Assembly: GCA_027315005.1 (NCBI GenBank)
Contig: DAHUZT010000018.1
Span: 1 to 57,829, forward strand
Source of the DNA: Acidimicrobiaceae bacterium
GTDB lineage: Bacteria > Actinomycetota > Acidimicrobiia > Acidimicrobiales > RAAP-2
Direction of reading: 5' to 3'
Length of the DNA stretch: 57,829 nucleotides
Below the pieces are notes generated by a model. That model ran no database searches. It saw nothing but the letters and a program-made list of their open reading frames with translations, and was not told where the DNA came from. Position numbers and translations under genes: made by a program. Numbering within the stretch: position 1 is the first letter of the stretch; every line of letters starts with the position of its first letter. Shown here one piece after another: positions 50,285 to 57,829 of the stretch.

Positions 50285-51299
50285 GCCAGCGCAATCCGAC
50301 AGCCCGCCTGTCAGCCCGGATAGCAGCCCAGCTGTCAGCCAGCGCGAACTGCTCCTGGAGCGGGCGATCGAGCACTTCGCCGGCCATGGTCTGGGTGACA
50401 CCAGCCTTCGCCAGCTCGCCGACGCCCTCTCCACCAGCCACCGGATGCTCATCTACCACTTCGGGTCGAAGGAGGGTCTCCTTGTCGCCGTGGTGCGAGC
50501 CGTCGAGAACCGCCAGCGAGCAGTACTGGCCGAGATCGTTGGACACGGGGACACCGACGGCTCCGCCGACGAAGTCTCAGGGGGCACGGACGCAGACATC
50601 CTGCGGCGGTTCTGGCACCAGCTGGCCGATCCTGTGCTCTGGCCCCACGAGCGGCTCTTCTTCGAGCTCTACGGCCAGGCGCTCCAAAACCGGCCCCATG
50701 CCGTGCCGTTGCTCGACGGGATCGTCGACGACTGGGTCACCCCGGCGGCAGAGCGCGCTCGGCGCCATGGGGCAGAGGAACGTTCCGCCCGGGCCGAGGC
50801 TCGCCTCGGGCTCGCCGTCATCCGCGGGCTGCTGCTGGACCTGCTCGCCACCGGGGACCGCCAGGGGGTGGACGACGCCATGGAGCGCCACGTCGCTGCC
50901 GTCGCTGCCCGCTCGCAGACGCTCCGGCCTCGCCGCGGCAAGACTGACCGGGTGGATGACCACGCCATCGTCACCGTCGACACCCAAGGAGTGATCCGCT
51001 CCTGGGACAACGGGGCGGAGACCCTCTTCGGCTACATGTCCGCCGAGGCGGTCGGACAAAGCCTGGATCTCATCGTGCCCGCCGAGCTGGCCGAAGCGCA
51101 CTGGGCTGGGTTTACCCGGGCAATGGCCGAACCCAGGCTGGCCGACCTGGCCGCCGACCTACCCGTGCACTGCGCTGACGGCGAGGTCCGCCACTTCGCC
51201 GGACGCCTGGTAGTGCTCCTCGACGGGATTGGCGAGGCTGTCGGGGCCAGCGCCATCTTCGCCGCCACCGGCACGACCGGCGTCCGCCCTTTCGGATAG
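50283..51299 (+). CDS. TetR regulator fused to a C-terminal PAS domain
   Basis: The 338-residue protein has an N-terminal TetR domain (LLLERAIEHFAGHGLGDTSL, HTH LRQLADALSTSHRMLIYHFG), a normal helical effector domain to about residue 210, then a PAS domain: DDHAIVTVDTQGVIRSWDNG, AETLFGYMSAEAVGQSLDLI and PAELAEAHWAGFTRAMAEP. PAS domains sense ligands, redox or cofactors; TetR proteins usually lack one. The ATG at 50283 is set by TACCAT at 7 bp. A palindrome covers the promoter. Signal unknown. Confidence 0.88.
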   Translation: MPAQSDSPPVSPDSSPAVSQRELLLERAIEHFAGHGLGDTSLRQLADALSTSHRMLIYHFGSKEGLLVAVVRAVENRQRAVLAEIVGHGDTDGSADEVSGGTDADILRRFWHQLADPVLWPHERLFFELYGQALQNRPHAVPLLDGIVDDWVTPAAERARRHGAEERSARAEARLGLAVIRGLLLDLLATGDRQGVDDAMERHVAAVAARSQTLRPRRGKTDRVDDHAIVTVDTQGVIRSWDNGAETLFGYMSAEAVGQSLDLIVPAELAEAHWAGFTRAMAEPRLADLAADLPVHCADGEVRHFAGRLVVLLDGIGEAVGASAIFAATGTTGVRPFG

Positions 51300-51319
51300 C
51301 GGATAGGAGAACGCGACCA

Positions 51320-51649
51320 ATGGCTGCAGTTCGGCAGAGCAAGGGCGAGGTGGGGCGGGGGTCCGAGGCGCCCGGGGGTCGGCGACGACAGAGCAGATGG
51401 ACCTCCTTCGTGGCGGAGGCGGCCGAAGACGACCGGGCTGTCCGGAGCCTGCACGAGGAAGGCAACCCCAGCCACCGCCTCCGGGTCGAGCACGACCGGG
51501 CAACCCTCCTCATTCACCTGAGCGGCGAAGAGGGAGAAGGATGGACCACCATCGCCGTCGAACGGGCCACGAGGCGCTTCTCGGTCGCCCAGGGCGCCCG
51601 CCAGGCCGACACTGCACGTGCCGCCTACGACGAGCTCCACCGCCGATGA
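51320..51649 (+). CDS. Small hypothetical protein downstream of tetR-PAS
   Basis: The 109-residue protein has a basic, Gly-rich beginning and a possible beta-rich part, HRLRVEHDRATLLIHLSGEE, GWTTIAVERATRRFSVAQGA, ending in a short helix. The frame has normal third-position GC bias and AGGAGAA about 10 bp before the ATG, so it is likely real. It is 20 bp after tetR-PAS. No family recognised. Confidence 0.6.
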   Translation: MAAVRQSKGEVGRGSEAPGGRRRQSRWTSFVAEAAEDDRAVRSLHEEGNPSHRLRVEHDRATLLIHLSGEEGEGWTTIAVERATRRFSVAQGARQADTARAAYDELHRR

Positions 51650-51731
51650 TCCCTGGTTCGAAGGCGCCGGGGACTCACATCACAGGGTCCCCGGGCGACC
51701 CGGCACGATGGGCCGAAACGACAGGAGTCCG

Positions 51732-52180
51732 ATGACAACCACCCGGATCGACGAGGTCGCGGAGGGCATCTACCGGATCTCCACTCTGGTGCCCGAGATC
51801 GGGCCGGACGGGTTCAGCTACAACCAGTTCTTCATCGACGCCGAGGAGCCACTGTTGTCCTATACGGGCACCGCTCGATCGTTCAATACCGGGCACCGCT
51901 CGATGTTCGCCTCGGTCGCAGCCGATCGATCGCCACGGCGCGCTCGGCTGCCAGGTGTCGCTCGACGAGATGGCTGACCGCCTGTTGGGCCCACTCGCCG
52001 ACGGCGAGGTGCTCGACCTCGGTGGCAAGCGGGTCCGCCATCTCGACACCCCCCACATCCCCCACGGCTGGGAGGCACGGGTCATCTTCGAGAAGACGAC
52101 GGTCACGCTGCTCTGCGGTGATCTGTTCACCCACATGGGCTCCGGCCCGGCTCTGGTCGGGACCGACCTCGTCGTTCACC
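51732..52180 (+). pseudogene. Metallo-beta-lactamase-fold hydrolase, internally deleted and frameshifted
   Basis: The first frame gives DEVAEGIYRISTLVPEIGPD and GFSYNQFFIDAEEPLLSYTG, a typical MBL-fold beginning. It then loses about 45 residues, including the HxHxDH metal motif, and resumes in another frame as HGALGCQVSLDEMADR, VLDLGGKRVRHLDTPHIPHG and TLLCGDLFTHMGSGPALVG. Since the metal-binding core is gone, it should be inactive. AGGAG precedes the ATG. A minisatellite follows. Confidence 0.7.
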
Positions 52181-52258
52181 GGCGACGCCCAGGGCCAGCT
52201 ACGATCCCTGGCCGCCAACTCCGACCGGCGTCTCCGCCCAGGCCCGCCCCCGAGACAA

Positions 52259-52386
52259 CGGTGCAGCGGTGCCAACGGTGCAGCGGTGCCAACGGTGCTC
52301 AGCGGTGCTCAGCGGTGCCAACGGTGCTCAGCGGTGCTCAGCGGTGCTCAGCGGTGCTCAGCGGTGCTCAGCGGTGCAACGGTACC
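52259..52386 (+). repeat. Minisatellite, 10-bp unit GCTCAGCGGT and variants
   Basis: Five exact copies of GCTCAGCGGT occupy 52326-52375. Before them are related units (GTGCCAACGGTGCAGCG-type, 7-bp and 10-bp steps) from 52259. It is followed by 140 bp with no gene. The array sits in non-coding DNA after the MBL remnant. Confidence 0.8.
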
Positions 52387-52525
52387 AACAGGGTCCGACC
52401 GGCCACCCCTGGACCGGTGTCCCTCGGGCTCGCCGGTGGGATCGGCAATGCCGCTCGACATGACCTGCCTGTCCGATCGGCCCACTGTGGTCTCGACGTT
52501 CTGGGGGCTCAGCCGTTCTACGGCA

Positions 52526-53293
52526 TCAGCGTTCCGCGTTGCCGGTGTTGGCGCAGATGGCGTCGTGGACGTACTGGGCCAGGCCGGGCGCGACATCTTC
52601 GAAGGTGGCGGTGAACCTCGGGTCGGTGACGTACAGCTCGGCCAGGCCCCGGTGCATCTCGGGGCTGCAGTCGTAGAACCAGCGAGAGATTTGGCTGCGG
52701 TGGGCCTCGACGAGGAATGCCGTCACCGGGCCGGTGGTCGACTCGCCGAAAGAGAGCGCGTCGGCGAAGCCCGCCAGGTTGGCATCGGCCTCGGACTTGA
52801 TGGCGGTCCAGTGCTCCTTGGTGTAGGCAGCCGTCCGGCGGCGAGACTGTGCCCACGATTCGGTGTCGCCCCAGCGCTGCTCGGCCTCCTCGGAATACGC
52901 GCCGCCGAGACTGTCGGTGCCGAAGATCTCGAACTGCTCGGCGGGGGTGAGTGCAATGCCCATCTGTCGTGCCTCCATCTCTTTCTCGATGGCGCTGAGT
53001 AGCGCCTGGGTCTGGACCTGTCGGTCGCGGAGCATTCGGTGCTGGCGACGCAGGTGGTCGTCGGCGCGGGCGTCGGGGTCGGCCAGGATCTCTGCGATCT
53101 CCTCCAAAGAGAAGCCCAGCTCCCGGTAGGAGAGGACCTGGCGCAGGCGCCCCAGGTCCTCTGCGGAGTACAAGCGGTAGCCCGCAGCACTGCGTCCGCT
53201 CGGGACGACCAGCTCGATGGCGTCGTAGTGGTGCAGCGTGCGCACCGAGGTGTGCGACAGCCGTGCCACCTCTCCGATCGTGTGCTCCTCCAT
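52526..53293 (-). CDS. MerR family regulator with TipAS-like antibiotic-recognition domain
   Basis: The 255-residue protein has a MerR DNA-binding domain (HTIGEVARLSHTSVRTLHHY, GYRLYSAEDLGRLRQVLSYR), a coiled-coil dimer helix to about residue 110, and a C-terminal TipAS-type domain (FEIFGTDSLGGAYSEEAEQR, HRSQISRWFYDCSPEMHRGL, YVTDPRFTATFEDVAPGLAQ). TipAL-like proteins bind thiopeptides or other drugs and activate stress genes. The ATG at 53293 is the best start. No adjacent target is obvious. Confidence 0.9.
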   Translation of the reverse strand: MEEHTIGEVARLSHTSVRTLHHYDAIELVVPSGRSAAGYRLYSAEDLGRLRQVLSYRELGFSLEEIAEILADPDARADDHLRRQHRMLRDRQVQTQALLSAIEKEMEARQMGIALTPAEQFEIFGTDSLGGAYSEEAEQRWGDTESWAQSRRRTAAYTKEHWTAIKSEADANLAGFADALSFGESTTGPVTAFLVEAHRSQISRWFYDCSPEMHRGLAELYVTDPRFTATFEDVAPGLAQYVHDAICANTGNAER

Positions 53294-53444
53294 GTCCACC
53301 ACTGTGAACCATGACGCGACGTGAGGGTCAAGGCCCTCTCGCCAGATTTCTCCGCTCGAGCGCGCGTGGCGAGCCGATGCCCGGTCGCGGTCAGCGGTTG
53401 ACCTGAGTCGCAAGACTGGCGAGGAGTCCGGCAGGTGCTCAACG

Positions 53445-54140
53445 TCAAACGAGGCCGTGCTGGTAGGCGTAGGTGACGGCCTGTGCGCGGTCGCGGGCGT
53501 CGATCTTGGCGAACAGGTGGTTGATGTGGCTCTTGACGGTGCCTTCGCTGACCACGAGGTGTGCGGCGATCTCTGCGTTCGACAGTCCCGTCGCGATGAG
53601 GCAGAGCACTTCGGCTTCCCGGGGCGTGAGCCCGTCCGGGAGCCGGGAGGCCGATGGTCGGCTCTGTGCCGATGCCGATGCTGATGCCGGTGCCGGTGCC
53701 GGTGCCGGTGCCGCGGTGACGATGGCGTCGACGAGGTGGTGCTGCACAGCAGGATCGATCACCGCATCGTCGTCGAGGACGCGACGCAAGGCTTGGCGGA
53801 TCTCTGCTCCGCCGGCGTCCTTGGTGAGATACCCGCGGGCGCCGGCGCGAAACGCCTCGATCACCGATTGGTCATCCGCATAGGTGGTGAGGACCACGAC
53901 CTTGGTCGCGGGCACGCGTTCACGCAGCTGTCGGGTGGCCTCGATTCCGTCGCAGCGGGGCATCCTAAGGTCCATGAGCACGACGTCGGGGCGCAGATCC
54001 CCAGCGAGGGCGACGGCCTCGGTGCCGTCTGCGGCGGCGCCCACCACCTCGACGCCATCGAGGAGCCCGAGCACCATGGCGAGACCCTCGCGGACAACTC
54101 GCTGGTCGTCTGCGATGAGGACGCGGATCGCTTCGCTCAT
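53445..54140 (-). CDS. NarL/LuxR-type response regulator
   Basis: The 231-residue protein has a receiver domain with the phosphoacceptor Asp in DVVLMDLRMP and the Lys in YLTKDAGG, then an Ala/Pro/Ser-rich linker (VTAAPAPAPAPASASASA) and the LuxR helix-turn-helix LTPREAEVLCLIATGLSNAE. It pairs with the histidine kinase directly upstream (ATGA overlap). Likely controls the divergent ABC exporter. Confidence 0.93.
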   Translation of the reverse strand: MSEAIRVLIADDQRVVREGLAMVLGLLDGVEVVGAAADGTEAVALAGDLRPDVVLMDLRMPRCDGIEATRQLRERVPATKVVVLTTYADDQSVIEAFRAGARGYLTKDAGGAEIRQALRRVLDDDAVIDPAVQHHLVDAIVTAAPAPAPAPASASASAQSRPSASRLPDGLTPREAEVLCLIATGLSNAEIAAHLVVSEGTVKSHINHLFAKIDARDRAQAVTYAYQHGLV

Positions 54141-55324
54141 GCCGGCACGTCCAGCTCGACACGAAATCCGCTGGAGGTGGTATCCGTGGTGAGGGTGCCG
54201 CCGAGCAGCTCGGCGCGTTCGCGCATGCCGGTGAGGCCGTAGCCGCCGTCTCCGGTCGGGGGCGGACGGGTGCCGTTCGCCGTGGCGAAGTCCTCGACGA
54301 CGAGCCGGGTGATTGACGGCTCGTAGGCGAGGCGAAGGTCGACCCGCTCCGGGCGGGCGTGCTTGGCGATGTTGGTCAGAGCCTCCTGCGCGACGCGGTA
54401 GAGCGCGAAACGAACCTCCGAGGAAAGCTTCCTCTCTTCGCCAAAGACGGTGAACTGGCAGGGGATGCCTCGGATCTCTTGGAACTCCGCGGCCAACCCG
54501 GCCAGGCGTTCGGGTCCGGGGAGCTCGTCATCGCGCAGCATCCCGATCGCCCGCCGAGCCTCTTCGAGGCCGGACTTCCCCAAGTGGTGGGCCCGGTCGA
54601 TGACGTCTGTGAGCCGGGGATCACCCGGGCGCTCCGCGGCGAGCATCCGGGCACCTTCGAGCTGGAGCATGAGCCCCGAAAGGGAGTGGGCGAGCACGTC
54701 GTGCATCTCCCGGGCGAGCCGCTGGCGCTCGGCCAGCCCGGCGGCGCGTGCCTCGGCAGCCCGGGTCTGCTCCAGCTCGACCAGCAGCTGCTCTGCCTGC
54801 TCGTTTGCCTCACCCAGGCGGTTCGCCAGGAACGCCATCCCGACGAAGCCGCCGAGGACGCCGAGCAGGGGGAGGCCGGGACCCCGACCGCCGATCCCCG
54901 CGATAACCGCCAGGACGACGAAGGCGACCATCGACACGCCTACCCCTGCCCGCCTTGGCAGCAGCCGGGCGACGAAGAGCACACCCACGAGAACACCCAC
55001 CGCGCCCGGCCCGCTCGGCTGCGCCCACATGAGTGCCACCGAGCCGGCAACGAGGACGGCGGCAAAGATGGCGTGGACAGCGCCCGGACGTCGGAGCGTC
55101 CAGCGGGCACCCAAGATGCCGATCACGAACCCAGCGAGTCCGACCGACACGACAAGGCCCCGGCCGGCCAGCGAAGGAGCCGGACGGGCGTGAAAGCCGG
55201 AGGCCACGACGAGGATGAGCAGGGCCGGGAAGAGCAGGCGGAGCCATCGTCTGATCGCGACTTGCTGCACGCGCGCCTGGCGCAGCCCGGCCAAGGTCGG
55301 CATGGTCTCTCGCTCGACGCGCAC
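54137..55324 (-). CDS. Histidine kinase, HisKA_3 (NarX/DesK-like) type
   Basis: The 395-residue sensor kinase has about six membrane helices in the first 170 residues, then the phosphoacceptor box LAREMHDVLAHSLSGLMLQL with its His, and an HATPase domain (ALYRVAQEALTNIAKHARPE, GGYGLTGMRERAELLGGTL). Membrane-embedded sensing of envelope or drug stress is typical. GTG 55324 lies 7 bp after TATCGT (leaderless); the ATG at 55303 is an alternative. Operon with the response regulator. Confidence 0.92.
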   Translation of the reverse strand: MRVERETMPTLAGLRQARVQQVAIRRWLRLLFPALLILVVASGFHARPAPSLAGRGLVVSVGLAGFVIGILGARWTLRRPGAVHAIFAAVLVAGSVALMWAQPSGPGAVGVLVGVLFVARLLPRRAGVGVSMVAFVVLAVIAGIGGRGPGLPLLGVLGGFVGMAFLANRLGEANEQAEQLLVELEQTRAAEARAAGLAERQRLAREMHDVLAHSLSGLMLQLEGARMLAAERPGDPRLTDVIDRAHHLGKSGLEEARRAIGMLRDDELPGPERLAGLAAEFQEIRGIPCQFTVFGEERKLSSEVRFALYRVAQEALTNIAKHARPERVDLRLAYEPSITRLVVEDFATANGTRPPPTGDGGYGLTGMRERAELLGGTLTTDTTSSGFRVELDVPA

Positions 55325-55331
55325 AGTGGAA

Positions 55332-55337
55332 ACGATA
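55332..55337 (-). promoter_or_regulatory. -10 element, leaderless kinase gene
   Basis: TATCGT on the minus strand, 7 bp before the GTG at 55324. Confidence 0.5.
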
Positions 55338-55532
55338 CGACTGGCGGGCATCATCCACATCGCCCCGAGGGTGGAGAGCGAGCGTCGAGCCCCGTATAAC
55401 CCCGGGTGGAGGTCGCTCTACCCAGGGTTGGGGCCTGCGAACCCGGCGAAGTTCTACCCCTGCGCCGATGCGTGTTCGGCCGTGCTGGCACACGCTTGGA
55501 GTACCGGTTGGACAACCCGAGGAGGCTCAGTC

Positions 55533-55727
55533 ATGTTCTCAAACTCCCTCTACCGCAAAGGGCTTCTCAAGATCCCCATCGGAGTAGCGCTCGTGGTCTA
55601 CGGGCTCGTCGGCGGGCCCGATAGCCGTGTGTCCCTACTCGTCGGCGCCGCGCTCGTCGTGTGGGGTGCCCTCCGCTTGCGTGGCAGGGTCACTGGCGAC
55701 ATCCGAGAAGGATCCCAATGGCGATGA
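55533..55727 (+). CDS. Small two-helix membrane protein
   Basis: The 64-residue protein has two hydrophobic segments (KIPIGVALVVYGLVGGPDS and VSLLVGAALVVWGALRLRG) and a short polar tail. GAGGAGG precedes the ATG at 55533. Its stop overlaps the start of the ABC ATPase by 10 bp, so it belongs to the exporter operon and may be an accessory subunit. No family recognised. Confidence 0.7.
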   Translation: MFSNSLYRKGLLKIPIGVALVVYGLVGGPDSRVSLLVGAALVVWGALRLRGRVTGDIREGSQWR

Positions 55728-56650
55728 CCCCGGTCGTGGTCGATCACCTGGTGAAGCAGTACGGAGACCTCGCTGCGGTCGACGACGTGAGCTTCGAGGT
55801 CCTCGACGGCCAGCTTCTGGCGGTGCTCGGGCCGAACGGGGCCGGCAAGACCACCACCTTGGAGATCCTCGAAGGCTTCAGCGCCCCGACCGCCGGCACC
55901 GTCCGGGTCCTCGGCACCGACCCGCACCGCGGTGATCGCGCCTGGCGGGCACGCATCGGCCTGGTGCTCCAGTCGACCAGCCTGGACGCCGAGCTCACCG
56001 TCGCCGACACGCTCGGCCTGTTCGCCGGGCTCTACCCAGTACCGCTGCGGGTCGGCGAGGTGCTCGAGCTGGTCGACCTCATCGACGACGCGCAGACCCG
56101 CGTCGGGGCCCTCTCGGGCGGCCAGCGACGTCGGGTCGACCTCGCCATCGGCATCGTCGGTCGACCCGAGGTCTTGTTCTTGGACGAGCCGACCACCGGG
56201 CTCGACCCCGAGGCGCGCCGGCGGACCTGGGCGGGCGTCGAGCACCTGACCTCGGCGGGGACCACCGTGGTGCTCACCACCCACTACATCGACGAGGCCG
56301 ACCAACTTGCCGACCGAGTGATCGTGCTCGCCGGGGGCCGCATCGTCGCCGACACCACCCCGGGCGAGCTGCGCAGGAGAGGTGGCCCGAGCACTATCCG
56401 CTACCGGCTCCCCGACCACATCACAGGAGCCGACCTGCCCGCCGGGCTCGCCCGGCACCTCGATACGAAGGGCCGCAGCCTCGTCATCCGTAACACCGAC
56501 GTGGCCGCATCCCTGCGCGGGCTCATCAGCTGGGCCGACCGTCGGCACCTCGACCTGGCCGGGCTCGAGGTCGGCCCCCCCAGCCTCGAAGACGCGTACC
56601 TGACCACCATCGGCGAGCCGCTCACCTCGGAGGTCCACTCCCATGACTGA
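55718..56650 (+). CDS. ABC-type exporter ATPase (DrrA-like)
   Basis: The 310-residue ATPase has Walker A GPNGAGKTTT, Q-loop VLQSTSLDAELTV, signature LSGGQRRRVDLA, Walker B VLFLDEPTTGLDPEARR and an H-loop in VVLTTHYIDEADQL. The C-terminal regulatory part (PSLEDAYLTTIGEPL) is typical of the DrrA/CcmA-like group. It overlaps the permease gene by 8 bp. Controlled perhaps by the divergent two-component system. Substrate could be a drug, antibiotic or lipid. Confidence 0.93.
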   Translation: MAMTPVVVDHLVKQYGDLAAVDDVSFEVLDGQLLAVLGPNGAGKTTTLEILEGFSAPTAGTVRVLGTDPHRGDRAWRARIGLVLQSTSLDAELTVADTLGLFAGLYPVPLRVGEVLELVDLIDDAQTRVGALSGGQRRRVDLAIGIVGRPEVLFLDEPTTGLDPEARRRTWAGVEHLTSAGTTVVLTTHYIDEADQLADRVIVLAGGRIVADTTPGELRRRGGPSTIRYRLPDHITGADLPAGLARHLDTKGRSLVIRNTDVAASLRGLISWADRRHLDLAGLEVGPPSLEDAYLTTIGEPLTSEVHSHD

Positions 56651-57512
56651 CACCGCTACCACCGCGGCGAGTGCCGTCGCCGACGCTACCAACCTCGTCC
56701 CGAGCACCAAGGCGGTCCGGCTCCCAGGCGCTGGCAAGCTCTTGCTCGCCCAGATCCGCTACCAGGTCCGCCTGCTCATCTCCTCCGGGCGGGCGATCGC
56801 CGTCGGTGCCGGGCTGCCGGTCATCTTGCTGGTGGCCTCCAAGGGCAAGGACACCCGACCCGATGTCGCTGGCTACGCGGTCTTCGGCCTCACCATCACC
56901 GCCTGGAGCACCTACGGCGTGCGCCTCGTCGCCGCCAGAGAAGATGGGGTCTTGAAGCGCTGGCGGGCCACACCACTGCCCAGGTGGTGCTACTTCCTCG
57001 GCCGGATCCTCGCCACCGCGCTGGTCGCCGTCCTGGCCGGAGCGGTCACCGTCGCTGCCGCCCTCGTCTTCTACGGAAGCCACTTCGGCGACGGCCCGGA
57101 CACGCAGCTAACCGTCACCGCAGCCCTCGCCATCGTGGCCGTCCTCCTCGTCGGCGCGTTCGCCTGGGCGGCGACCGCCACCGCGCTCACCAGTGCTATC
57201 CCCACCGTCGAGGCCGCCTTCCCGACGCTCATCTTCATCTACTTCCCGGTGATCATCGTCTCGGGCGTGCTGTTCACCAACTTGAGCGAGCCACACTGGC
57301 TGTCCACGCTCGCCACCTACCTGCCCGCCCAGCCCCTGATCGACGCCGTGACGCACGCCGTCCGCCACACCTCGGGCGCCCCGTTCCTCCCGGTACGCGA
57401 CGTGATCGTCCTGGCCTGCTGGGCCGCAGGCGGCCTGCTCGGCGCGATCGTCCTCTTCCGTTGGGAGCCACACCGCTCCACCCAGCGGCGAGCAGCTCGA
57501 ATCCAGCAATGA
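56643..57512 (+). CDS. ABC-2 type exporter permease (DrrB-like)
   Basis: The 289-residue permease has six hydrophobic segments, including YFLGRILATALVAVLAGAVT, ATALTSAIPTVEAAFPTLIF and FPVIIVSGVLFTNLSEPHWL, and the motif YLPAQPLIDAVTHAVRH typical of ABC-2 permeases. About 30 N-terminal polar residues precede the first helix. Forms the membrane channel with the preceding ATPase. Confidence 0.9.
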   Translation: MTDTATTAASAVADATNLVPSTKAVRLPGAGKLLLAQIRYQVRLLISSGRAIAVGAGLPVILLVASKGKDTRPDVAGYAVFGLTITAWSTYGVRLVAAREDGVLKRWRATPLPRWCYFLGRILATALVAVLAGAVTVAAALVFYGSHFGDGPDTQLTVTAALAIVAVLLVGAFAWAATATALTSAIPTVEAAFPTLIFIYFPVIIVSGVLFTNLSEPHWLSTLATYLPAQPLIDAVTHAVRHTSGAPFLPVRDVIVLACWAAGGLLGAIVLFRWEPHRSTQRRAARIQQ

Positions 57513-57559
57513 CCCGGCATCTTGAGCGGGACCGGTCCGGCGCGCGAAGGAGACCTGTC

Positions 57560-57829
57560 ATGACTCCCTCTCTCTTCCGCATTCGCCTTGGGATCGTCAT
57601 TGGCGTCATCGTCACAGCGCTCCTGCTGGCAACCGGCTGTGCTCCCGCTGCCCCGGCGACCGCAACGAGTAGCCACGGGCTACCAGGGACTCGCGATGAG
57701 CTCAAGTTGAGCGGCACCAAGTGGGTGCGCAGGCCCCCGTGTGCATGGCCTACGGCGGTCAACTCCGACACGATTCCCAAGGAGGTGGTCGACGATCTCG
57801 TCGGGCGTCTCGGTCATCCGAAGCGTCTT
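57560..57829 (+). CDS. Lipoprotein of unknown function, 3' end outside window
   Basis: About 90 residues are visible before the window ends. The start MTPSLFRIRLGIVIGVIVTA is followed by the lipobox LLATGC, so it should be lipid-anchored outside the membrane. The visible mature part (LPGTRDELKLSGTKWVRRPP) is not recognised. AAGGAGA precedes the ATG, 47 bp after the ABC permease, so it may belong to that operon. Confidence 0.7.
   Translation, partial: MTPSLFRIRLGIVIGVIVTALLLATGCAPAAPATATSSHGLPGTRDELKLSGTKWVRRPPCAWPTAVNSDTIPKEVVDDLVGRLGHPKRL

Overview
The window is GC-rich, densely coded DNA of high-GC actinobacterial type. An RskA/SigK-like sigma pair, DUF2516, DUF4395, an F420-type nitroreductase, a WS/DGAT acyltransferase, a class F sortase and TANNNT-driven leaderless genes point to Actinomycetota. 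The cupredoxin plus ferritin-like cluster and general flavour suggest class Acidimicrobiia, but this is inferred from gene content only. No rRNA, tRNA or CRISPR array was recognised.

Layout. 1-5 kb: a partial ccdA, gmd, an enoyl-CoA hydratase, a glycosyltransferase and a TetR regulator. 4.5-8.5 kb: an ECF sigma factor with its ZAS-type anti-sigma, divergent from an exported cupredoxin and two exported ferritin-like proteins; this unit ends in a strong bidirectional hairpin. 8.5-16.2 kb: small membrane proteins, a tyrosine phosphatase, an acyl-CoA dehydrogenase, a cold-shock protein, and cysS divergent from valS. 16.2-21.2 kb: a branched-chain amino-acid type ABC operon with fused permeases. 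21.3-33.6 kb: esterase, acyltransferase, beta-propeller lipoprotein, LysR/LLM pair, oxidoreductase, TetR/MFS pair, Fur, YeiH-type permease and methyltransferase. 33.6-40 kb: nitrobindin-like and DoxX-like proteins, small hypotheticals, and a surface-protein/sortase pair. 40-53 kb: an accessory zone with two toxin-antitoxin modules, a broken integrase, transposase scraps, several frameshifted or truncated genes, a minisatellite and several regulator/enzyme pairs. 53.4-57.8 kb: a two-component system divergent from a DrrAB-like ABC exporter.

Most interesting points. (1) Both the sigma-factor gene and the cupredoxin/ferritin operon carry SigK-like promoters (CCATCC or TCATCC, 15-bp spacer, CCGAAT) placed 6-7 bp before the start codon. 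This defines a candidate self-regulating envelope metal/redox regulon of leaderless transcripts and corrects the cupredoxin start. (2) At least fourteen other genes show TANNNT 6-7 bp before their start codon, so leaderless transcription looks common here. (3) Two genes have conserved N-termini extending upstream of every ATG/GTG/TTG, and in each an ATC lies exactly where initiation is expected (leaderless spacing at 2644; after a strong Shine-Dalgarno at 29026). (4) A TetR-PAS fusion has an operator-like palindrome covering its own -10 element and start codon. (5) A four-unit 16-bp operator-like array precedes a TetR/MFS pair. All of these rest on reading the sequence; no database search was possible.
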